Assembly (NCBI GenBank): GCA_947457605.1
Contig: CANGWP010000024.1
Span: forward strand, 1-19,343
Length of the DNA: 19,343 nt
Reading direction: 5' to 3'
Origin: Bdellovibrionales bacterium
GTDB taxonomy: Bacteria; Bdellovibrionota; UBA1018; CAIMNF01
Shown here: one piece after another, positions 14,102 to 19,343 of the stretch
Numbering within the stretch: position 1 is the stretch's first letter
How the letters are laid out: each line of letters starts with the position of its first letter
Program-made: the position numbers and the translations under genes
Notes under the pieces: model-generated
What the model was told of the DNA's origin: nothing
Seen by the model: the letters and a program-made list of their open reading frames with translations, nothing else
Database searches by the model: none

Positions 14102-15255
14102 GAAATTGCCTTTTGATAGATCTGTTCAAAATCAGAACGGGTGACCGGGCGCTCGTTCGAGCCGTGGCAGGGATCGGCTGCGGCGAGATCGGAGAGTCTT
14201 GAAAGGTGGCTTTCATTTACCTTGAGATCCTTCAAGGATGCCGGAATGCCAAGCTTCCGGTTGAGTTCCCGCAACCAGGCAATGAAGGTCTCGGCACCCG
14301 GGTTTGCGATCCCGATGGTGCTGGCAATCGTTTTCATGCGGGCTTCCGACACCGGAGAGTTGAACTCCATTCCAAAAGGAATCATGACTGCGTTCGCAAG
14401 TCCGTGATGCATGTCCACCACGGTTGAAAGCGGGTGGGCAAGCGAGTGAACGATGCCAAGGCCTTTTTGAAATGCGGTCGCCCCCATGAGGGCACCCATC
14501 ATCATGTCCGCGCGCGACTCAAGTGTCGGAGCAAGGGTTGCCGTTTCCAGGCTTCTTGCAATCAGGCGAATTCCCTCAAGCGCCACTCCATCACAAAGAG
14601 GCGAGTAGCCTTTTGCGAGGTATGCCTCAACGCAATGAGTGAGGGCATCCATTCCAGTGGTCGCGGTCACCATTGCCGGAAGTCCCATGGTGAGCTCCGG
14701 ATCCGCAAAAACTTTCTTGGCCATGAGTTTCGGCGAAAAAAGGATCTTTTTTTCGTGGGTCACATCATCTGAAATCACAGTCGAGCGCCCGACTTCGGAG
14801 CCGGTGCCGGAAGTGGTCGGAGCAGTCACGAAATAGGGAACAGGACCTGTGACAAAACGGTCCCCCCCTTTTGCGTCGTCATACTCGAACAGATCAAGCT
14901 CGTGGTGGGCTTTCAGCGCAATCGCACGCGCTACGTCCATGCTGGCGCCTCCACCGAAGCCCACAATCGAGTCACACTGGCTTTTGTGAAATTGCGCGAC
15001 GCCTGCCAGGACATTGGACTTCACGGGGTTCTTTGCGATTTCGGAGAAGACTGCCACCGAAACTCCGGCGGCCTTCATGTGGGAGAGCACCTTTTCAAAC
15101 ACAGGGAGCTTCACCAGGCCCGGATCCGAAACCAGCAGGGCCCGCTCGAGGCCTTGCTCCTTCAGATGGGTCCCGAGTTCATCGATCACGCCGCGGCCGA
15201 AGCGAACGGAAGTGGGGAAGTTGTATGGATAGCGCTGATTTGGTTGAAAGCTCAT
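14098..15255 (-). CDS. Iron-containing (type III) alcohol dehydrogenase
   Basis: A 385-residue protein from ATG 15255, chosen because AGGAGA lies about six bases upstream; the open frame reaches further but overlaps the preceding gene. The NAD-binding GFGGGASMD is at 99-107 and PTTSGTGSE at 146-154. The four metal ligands fit the FucO pattern: Asp203 and His207 in GMDALTHCVEAY, His270 in GLGIVH, and His284 in HHGLANA. Members oxidise primary alcohols to aldehydes or the reverse with Fe2+ or Zn2+. Placed between a gamma-glutamylamine ligase and the hydrolase/aldehyde dehydrogenase pair, it likely oxidises the alcohol group of a gamma-glutamylated amino alcohol. It stands where a Puu operon would have the flavin oxidase PuuB. 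A 32-base gap separates it from the ligase gene, and it is ATGA-coupled to the next gene. Confidence 0.92.
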   Translation of the reverse strand: MSFQPNQRYPYNFPTSVRFGRGVIDELGTHLKEQGLERALLVSDPGLVKLPVFEKVLSHMKAAGVSVAVFSEIAKNPVKSNVLAGVAQFHKSQCDSIVGFGGGASMDVARAIALKAHHELDLFEYDDAKGGDRFVTGPVPYFVTAPTTSGTGSEVGRSTVISDDVTHEKKILFSPKLMAKKVFADPELTMGLPAMVTATTGMDALTHCVEAYLAKGYSPLCDGVALEGIRLIARSLETATLAPTLESRADMMMGALMGATAFQKGLGIVHSLAHPLSTVVDMHHGLANAVMIPFGMEFNSPVSEARMKTIASTIGIANPGAETFIAWLRELNRKLGIPASLKDLKVNESHLSRLSDLAAADPCHGSNERPVTRSDFEQIYQKAIS

Positions 15256-15287
15256 GGGATTCTCCTGATTGTGAATTTGCGTGCACC

Positions 15288-16628
15288 TTAGATGATCTCG
15301 AAATACCTTTTGTATTCCCAGTCGGTAACAGCCTTTGCATGCTGACGACACTCCCACTCGCGGGTTGCGGCAAAGTGGGTGACGAATTCCTCGCCGAACA
15401 GCTCGTGCGCGATCTCGGAATTCTTGAAGTTCTGAGTGGCGTTCCATAGGTTGGCAGGCAAGGAGCCGTTCGAGAGATCACGATACCCATTGCCAACCGT
15501 AGGCTTTGTGGTGAGTTTCATTTTCTTTTTGATGCCATAAAGTCCTGACGCGAGCGATGCGGCATGCGCAAGATACGGGTTCGCATCACTTCCGACCACT
15601 CGCAGTTCGATTCGAGTGGATTTTGATCCGCCCGGGAGCGCGCGAATGCAGGTGGTGCGATTGTCAATCGCCCAGGTGATCGTGGTCGGAGCCCAGGCTC
15701 CCTCGACCAATCGTTTGAATGAATTGATCGTAGGCGCATACATGGGGAGCACATGAGGCATGCAGTGGAGTTGTCCTGCAATGTAGCTCTCCATGAGGGG
15801 GCTCATTTTGGTTTTGGATTTTTCATCAAAGAAGAGGTTCTTTTTCTCATCCCAAAGACTTTGATGCAAATGGCCCGAGCATCCCGGCAGGTTTTGATCG
15901 ATCTTCGCCATGAAGGTCGGCATGATGCCGTGACGAAGGCCGATTTCTTTCACTCCGGACTTGAACAGCACCGCGCGATCCGCGGATTCCAACACGTCCG
16001 CATACAGAATCGCGGCCTCAAGCACGCCAGGTCCCGTTTCGGTGTGCAATCCCTCGAGCGGCACCCCGAACTTCATCATGAGGTCATAGATTTCATTCAA
16101 GAACCCGGAGTTCTTTGCCATCCGAAGAAGCGAATATCCGAACATGCCGGGCGTGAGGTGAACCGGTTTGTTGAAGTTTCGTACGTTAAGCTCCTCGGTG
16201 GTCTCGCGGAAATTGAACCACTCAAATTCCTGGCCGAAGTACGCCTTGAATCCGGCCTTCTCTGCCTGTTGGTTTACGCGCTTTAGGAGGCTCCTTGGAC
16301 AGATCTCAAGATCAAAGTCGCCAAGGAAAAACGACACATCCTGATCCCAAGGAATCGTACGGTAGGTTCCAAGGTCCAGTTTGGCCACGGCATCGGGGTA
16401 GCCGGTGTGCCAGCCGGTGTATTTCATGCCATCGTAGGCGAGGTCACTTGAGTCCCATCCGAAAACCACGTTGCAAAACCCGAAACCCCCATCGAGGAGG
16501 CTCGTGAACTTGTCCTTGTGGATGTACTTGCCCCGAAGAATTCCGTCGATGTCGGTGATCGCAACCTTTACTTTCGGGTTCGGGGATTTTTTTACAGCGT
16601 CCAGGATGTCTTTGGGTTTCAGGTTCAT
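15288..16628 (-). CDS. Glutamine-synthetase-like gamma-glutamylamine ligase (PuuA/GlnA4 type)
   Basis: A 446-residue protein from ATG 16628, which overlaps the permease stop as ATGA and has GGAGG four bases upstream. Glutamine synthetase active-site motifs are present: FGQEFEW (Glu134/136), HTETGPGVLEA (Glu197, Glu204), GCSGHLHQSL (His253), IDNRTTCIRAL (Arg324, Arg329) and RIELRVVGSDAN (Glu341, Arg343). In true glutamine synthetases the flap GYEAP supplies a glutamate that binds ammonium; here the equivalent is GAWAP (Trp312), as in amine-ligating relatives. It would join glutamate to a primary amine using ATP. The permease partner points to ethanolamine, giving gamma-glutamylethanolamide; putrescine or another amine is possible. 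It lacks the adenylylation-type C-terminus of housekeeping GlnA and should not be read as one. Confidence 0.9.
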   Translation of the reverse strand: MNLKPKDILDAVKKSPNPKVKVAITDIDGILRGKYIHKDKFTSLLDGGFGFCNVVFGWDSSDLAYDGMKYTGWHTGYPDAVAKLDLGTYRTIPWDQDVSFFLGDFDLEICPRSLLKRVNQQAEKAGFKAYFGQEFEWFNFRETTEELNVRNFNKPVHLTPGMFGYSLLRMAKNSGFLNEIYDLMMKFGVPLEGLHTETGPGVLEAAILYADVLESADRAVLFKSGVKEIGLRHGIMPTFMAKIDQNLPGCSGHLHQSLWDEKKNLFFDEKSKTKMSPLMESYIAGQLHCMPHVLPMYAPTINSFKRLVEGAWAPTTITWAIDNRTTCIRALPGGSKSTRIELRVVGSDANPYLAHAASLASGLYGIKKKMKLTTKPTVGNGYRDLSNGSLPANLWNATQNFKNSEIAHELFGEEFVTHFAATREWECRQHAKAVTDWEYKRYFEII

Positions 16629-17962
16629 GGTGCCTCCATAGGGGATCGGATTTTGAGTAAGAAATGCGCGAAAATCACAATTCCAAGATAAATGAATCCA
16701 AGTTTCAAATTGAAAACAAACATCGAAACCAGAGCTGTGATCGCAATCAAGAGCGCGAAGGCCTGGGATGCGGGGTATAGCGGCGCTTTGAATGGGCGAT
16801 GCAGATCCGGCTCGGACCAACGGAGTTTGAAAAAAGACACAAGAGAAAGAGCGTAGAGCGTAATCGCGCCGAAGCAAGCAATGGTAATGATCTCGGCCGT
16901 TTTGCCGGAATAAAGAGCAAGGAGTCCGATCGCGGCGTTTGCGATGAGTGCCAAGGCCGGGGTTTTGAATTTCGGATGGATGGCTCCCAAAACTCCCGGC
17001 AAGTGACCTGCGCGCGCAAATTCAAGCGTCACTCGACCCGCGGCCAGGATGAGTCCGTGAAAAGAGGCGATCAATCCAAAAAGGCCGATCGTCAGAAGCA
17101 GGTGGTAGAGAAGATGTTCTTTTCCCACAATGTGCGAAAGTGCAAGCGGGAGTGGGGAGTCAGAGGTGGTGTCGGATCCGGCCACCGGATAGACAATGGC
17201 TTCCCATCCTGCGACTCCGACGGACGAGACAAACGTCAGAATGCAAAGCACGACCAGGGTTGCGATTGAGCTTCCAAAGCCAAGCAATATGTTGCGCTGA
17301 GGATTTCTCGTTTCTTCCGCGACGTTTGCAACTCCCTCGATTCCAAGAAAGAACCAGATCGCAAAGGGGATGGAGGCGAAGATTCCGGTGATTCCGGCAG
17401 GGAGTGCGTTTCGGGCAAGATTTTGCGCCTCAAAATGAGGGAGGGTGACCCCGGAGAAAATAAAAAGCTCGGCCACTGCAAAGACTGTGATGAAAAGTTC
17501 AAAGCGCGCGGCAGCCCTTACACCCACAATATTGAGCGCGGTAAAGAGAAGAAATGCGAGAGTCGAAATGAGGAGGATCGGAAGGCCCGGAAAAAACTCG
17601 TGAAAGTAGGCTCCAATGGCAAATGCGATTGCAGGTGGCGCAAAGAGGAACTCGATCACCTGTGCGACTCCTGCGAGGTAGCCCCACTTCTGCCCGAGCG
17701 CCCGGGTTGCATAGTCAAAGCCTCCGCCTGCTTTGGGAATTGCGCAGGCAAGCTCGGTGTAGCTGAAGGTGAAGAACACATACATCAGCATGATGAAGAG
17801 AGTCGAGATCGCAAGGCCCAGGGTCCCGCCCACTGGAAGGCCGAGATTCCAGCCGAAATACATTCCCGAAATCACATAGCCCACTCCCAAGCCCCAAAGC
17901 ATTACGGGCCCAAGGGTTTGCGTGAGCGTTGGATTCTGCGTGAGATTTTGTTCCGAGATCAT
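16625..17962 (-). CDS. eat: APC-superfamily amino-alcohol/amino-acid permease, ethanolamine permease type
   Basis: About 445 residues from ATG 17962, which follows AGGGGAG; in-frame starts at 17977, 17992 and 17995 would add up to 11 residues. There are about twelve hydrophobic helices. Family-specific stretches include GVGYVISGMYFGWNLGLP near the N-terminus, FSYTELACAIPKAGGGFDYA, APPAIAFAIGAYFH, and FLGIEGVANVAEETRNPQRN in the middle. I recognise these from proteins annotated as ethanolamine permeases in Proteobacteria, within the amino acid-polyamine-organocation superfamily. It would import the operon's substrate across the inner membrane. It is the first protein gene of the operon, 40 bases after a tRNA gene on the same strand, and its stop overlaps the ligase start. 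The superfamily is certain. The substrate is probable but rests on recalled similarity. Confidence 0.85.
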   Translation of the reverse strand: MISEQNLTQNPTLTQTLGPVMLWGLGVGYVISGMYFGWNLGLPVGGTLGLAISTLFIMLMYVFFTFSYTELACAIPKAGGGFDYATRALGQKWGYLAGVAQVIEFLFAPPAIAFAIGAYFHEFFPGLPILLISTLAFLLFTALNIVGVRAAARFELFITVFAVAELFIFSGVTLPHFEAQNLARNALPAGITGIFASIPFAIWFFLGIEGVANVAEETRNPQRNILLGFGSSIATLVVLCILTFVSSVGVAGWEAIVYPVAGSDTTSDSPLPLALSHIVGKEHLLYHLLLTIGLFGLIASFHGLILAAGRVTLEFARAGHLPGVLGAIHPKFKTPALALIANAAIGLLALYSGKTAEIITIACFGAITLYALSLVSFFKLRWSEPDLHRPFKAPLYPASQAFALLIAITALVSMFVFNLKLGFIYLGIVIFAHFLLKIRSPMEAP

Positions 17963-18002
17963 GAACTCCCCTGTCATGAACTGCTCTGCCATCACTTCAA
18001 AG

Positions 18003-18080
18003 TGGCGTCCTCTAGAGGATTCGAACCTCTGACCTTTAGCTCCGGAGGCTAACGCTCTATCCAGGCTGAGCTAAGAGGAC
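18003..18080 (-). tRNA. tRNA-Arg (anticodon CCG)
   Basis: A complete cloverleaf on the minus strand. The acceptor stem is GTCCTCT/AGAGGAC, the D arm GCTC...GAGC, the anticodon stem TTAGC/GCTAA with loop CTCCGGA (anticodon CCG, reading CGG), and the T arm AGAGG-TTCGAAT-CCTCT. A G discriminator and encoded CCA follow at 18006-18003. It lies 40 bases upstream of the permease start with no hairpin between. Confidence 0.96.
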
Positions 18081-18101
18081 GCAAATTTCAGCCGTTGCGG
18101 G

Positions 18102-18130
18102 AGGGTACCATTGTTTGCTGCTAGGGTAAA
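18102..18130 (-). promoter_or_regulatory. Candidate sigma-70 promoter for tRNA-Arg and possibly the operon
   Basis: On the minus strand, TTTACC (18130-18125) is followed by a 17-base spacer and TACCCT (18107-18102). The matches to TTGACA/TATAAT are 4/6 and 3/6, with ideal spacing. A GC-rich start region (CCCGC) follows, as is common for stable-RNA promoters. No other promoter is evident between the tRNA and the permease. Confidence 0.35.
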
Positions 18131-18137
18131 GGAAGCG

Positions 18138-18162
18138 AACTGGTCTCATTGAGTGGGCATGG
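18138..18162 (+). repeat. Left terminal inverted repeat of the MITE-like element
   Basis: Starts AACTGGTCTCATTGAGTGGG. It matches 18308-18332 reversed at 20 of 25 positions. Confidence 0.72.
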
Positions 18163-18210
18163 ATCAGGAGCGGCCCAGAGTCATGTCTTTGAATTTATGG
18201 ATGTTTAAGG

Positions 18211-18232
18211 GTCATTTCTCGACGGAAATGAC
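18211..18232. repeat. Hairpin inside the MITE-like element
   Basis: GTCATTTC pairs with GAAATGAC around the six-base loop TCGACG. An A run follows on the plus strand, so there is no T tract on either strand's 3' side, and it does not look like an intrinsic terminator. Confidence 0.5.
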
Positions 18233-18307
18233 GAAAAAAGGTTCGGAAGGGGGGGCTTGGAGGCAAATTGGTCCGGATTCATAAGGTAAACCTCGACTGA
18301 CCAAAGA

Positions 18308-18332
18308 CCGTGCCCACTCAAAGTAGCCAGTT
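18308..18332 (-). repeat. Right terminal inverted repeat of the MITE-like element
   Basis: The reverse complement starts AACTGGCTACTTTGAGTGGG. It closely resembles the right end of the defective IS at 4558-4582 (22/25). Confidence 0.75.
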
Positions 18333-18384
18333 GGCACAATGAATTCCATTTACAGTCCGCCACCACTCCGATAGGTACAGGCGC

Positions 18385-19167
18385 ATGAAAAATTTGTTCC
18401 TGACATTTCTGATTGTCCAGTTCCTGAATGTTCAAATCCAAAGCGCTTTTGCCACAGAAGGCGTGAGTCAGTTTCAAGCGGCTGAAGCTGGCGCTCCGGT
18501 TGCTCTTCTTCAAGCGAAGCTCAGTGAGCGCTTGCAGGGCATGGGGGAGCGGGCGCAGATGCGTTTGGCTTACCGCTTGTTTAAAATCAATATCAAGCTC
18601 AGGAATCGTGTTGCAGGAATGAGTGAAGAAACCTTTCAAGAGCGGATGAATGGTGCCGTGGTTCCGGAGAGCGAACAGACTTCGGAGGATCAAGAGATTG
18701 CGACCGGGATGAGCGAGTTGGACGGGGTGGATGTTCTTTCCGACGGTTTGAGTTCCGCGGGAGAGGCTCGATTCGGCAAGGTTGAGGCCCCGCAAGTTTC
18801 AAAAGCGGAGGTCCTGCGCGGCGCAGATACTCTTCTGATCTCGCTTGGTGCAAAATCGCTTGATTCCAATCGGCTCGAAAAAGTTTCGTATGCGGATTTC
18901 AAGGAGTCCTTGAATCGGGATGTGGGAACGGTGATTTTGAAAATTATTTTGTCGTTACTCGTTTTGATGATGGGGCTTGCTGTGATTACGGTGGCGTTTG
19001 CTTATCTTCTTGCCTACGCGTTTGCAGGTGTCCTGGTGAGTGGAGCCTGGTTCTATTTTGTTTTATTCGGAACCTTGATCGGGGTATTTTTTGGAATCCG
19101 CGCCATCATCAAGGCTTCGATTGATCCAAGGAATGGTCGAGTTCCTTTAGCGCGGCTTCCTGCTTAG
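18385..19167 (+). CDS. Secreted/membrane protein of unknown function with two C-terminal membrane helices
   Basis: A 260-residue protein I do not recognise. The N-terminus is a signal peptide (KNLFLTFLIVQFLNVQIQSAFA, likely cut near residue 23). A mainly helical, charged region (about 24-180) includes QAKLSERLQGMGERAQ and a stretch rich in Glu, Ser and Asp at about 92-125. Two adjacent hydrophobic segments follow (about 183-213 and 215-242), and the protein ends in the basic tail RNGRVPLARLPA. This suggests an exported domain tethered to the inner membrane by a C-terminal helical hairpin. The ribosome-binding site before ATG 18385 is weak. The start lies 52 bases after the MITE-like element. 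Its last 59 bases overlap the minus-strand ORF at 19109. Confidence 0.7.
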   Translation: MKNLFLTFLIVQFLNVQIQSAFATEGVSQFQAAEAGAPVALLQAKLSERLQGMGERAQMRLAYRLFKINIKLRNRVAGMSEETFQERMNGAVVPESEQTSEDQEIATGMSELDGVDVLSDGLSSAGEARFGKVEAPQVSKAEVLRGADTLLISLGAKSLDSNRLEKVSYADFKESLNRDVGTVILKIILSLLVLMMGLAVITVAFAYLLAYAFAGVLVSGAWFYFVLFGTLIGVFFGIRAIIKASIDPRNGRVPLARLPA

Positions 19168-19343
19168 GGCTGAGCGGAGGGTCTGGTTCGTCAAACATGA
19201 CCCCACGAAGGATCTCAAGGTAGAATCTCACATCGGTGAAATAAATCATTTTGATGCCACGATCCACGTCTTCCCGGTTTGAGTTTTTCAGTCCCTGATA
19301 AAGGCGATGGATTCCCACGCCTGACATCAGGCCCACCATGGTA
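19109..19343 (-). CDS. Hypothetical protein, possibly 5' truncated by window edge
   Basis: At least 76 residues on the minus strand. A possible ATG is at 19339, but the frame stays open to the window end, so the gene may begin outside. The product is soluble-looking, with a central IKMIYFTDVRFYLEILRGVMFDEPDPPLSPKQEAALKELD stretch whose acidic, proline-containing second part resembles a linker and short helix. I recognise no family. It converges on, and overlaps by 59 bases, the end of the neighbouring membrane protein gene, which lowers confidence that both ends are correct. Confidence 0.4.
   Translation of the reverse strand, partial: TMVGLMSGVGIHRLYQGLKNSNREDVDRGIKMIYFTDVRFYLEILRGVMFDEPDPPLSPKQEAALKELDHSLDQSKP

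Larger units (their letters stand above)
18138..18332. mobile_element. 195-bp MITE-like element
   Basis: A non-coding element with 25-base terminal inverted repeats at 18138-18162 and 18308-18332. They match at 20 of 25 positions, starting AACTGG and sharing TTGAGTGGGCA. Its right end matches the right end of the defective insertion sequence (4558-4582) at 22 of 25, so it is probably a non-autonomous derivative of that family. It occupies most of the roughly 300-base gene-free stretch 18081-18384. The interior has an 8-bp hairpin (18211-18232) and no convincing gene. Confidence 0.72.

Noticed and set aside
15288..16628. Housekeeping glutamine synthetase (glnA)
   Set aside because: The ammonium-site flap glutamate is replaced by Trp312, and the gene sits in a permease/dehydrogenase/hydrolase operon typical of amine catabolism.
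15288..16877. Longer N-terminus for the glutamine-synthetase-like protein
   Set aside because: The extra 83 residues lie wholly within the permease coding region; the ATGA overlap with GGAGG at 16628 gives a start that fits the family.
17423..18052. 209-residue plus-strand open frame over the permease start and tRNA
   Set aside because: It is antisense to conserved permease residues and overlaps the tRNA; the product is low-complexity and highly charged.
18211..18232. Hairpin as an intrinsic terminator
   Set aside because: It lacks a T tract on the 3' side in either orientation and lies within the MITE-like element, away from any gene end.
18205..18795. 196-residue minus-strand open frame
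   Set aside because: It runs antisense to the signal-peptide protein and through the MITE-like element. It has no recognisable domain, and the plus-strand frame has a signal peptide and membrane helices.

Overview
The window is a bacterial chromosomal segment of roughly even base composition from a motile, Gram-negative organism. Evidence for this is two large secreted lipoproteins, a heme-containing chemoreceptor and a flagellar-type promoter. The style of the surface proteins (von Willebrand A lipoprotein with a Gly/Ser/Thr linker, and a giant Fn3/RCC1 lipoprotein) suggests the Bdellovibrionota/Myxococcota part of the tree. That placement is an impression from protein style, not a measured one.

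Layout, left to right. Positions 1-580 hold the 3' half of an EamA/DMT-type transporter. It converges, with an 8-bp overlap, on a minus-strand methyl-accepting chemoreceptor (573-2393) that has a c-type heme site and a good sigma-28-like promoter. A plus-strand vWA lipoprotein (2596-3921) ends in a strong hairpin. It is followed by a decayed insertion sequence with intact 19-bp terminal repeats (3991-4586) and by a 2,074-residue lipoprotein with Fn3 domains and 21 RCC1 blades (4732-10956). An apparently intact, related insertion sequence (10960-11997) is wedged between that gene and the next operon.

The most interesting part is the minus-strand operon 17962-12006: an ethanolamine-type APC permease, a glutamine-synthetase-like gamma-glutamylamine ligase, an iron-type alcohol dehydrogenase, a PuuD-like class I amidotransferase (gamma-glutamyl hydrolase) and a PuuC-like aldehyde dehydrogenase. 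Three of its four junctions are ATGA stop/start overlaps. It resembles the E. coli Puu putrescine pathway, but the flavin amine oxidase PuuB is absent and an alcohol dehydrogenase is present. That fits an amino alcohol, most simply ethanolamine. The proposed route is ethanolamine to gamma-glutamylethanolamide, then the aldehyde, then gamma-glutamylglycine, then glutamate plus glycine. It needs no B12-dependent ammonia-lyase and no microcompartment. The pathway assignment is inference from gene content; the individual families are well supported.

A tRNA-Arg(CCG) lies immediately upstream of the operon on the same strand with no visible terminator between, so the two may be co-transcribed. Upstream of the tRNA sits a 195-bp MITE-like element (18138-18332) whose ends match those of the decayed insertion sequence. 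The window closes with a small secreted/membrane protein of unknown function (18385-19167) and a minus-strand ORF reaching the window edge.
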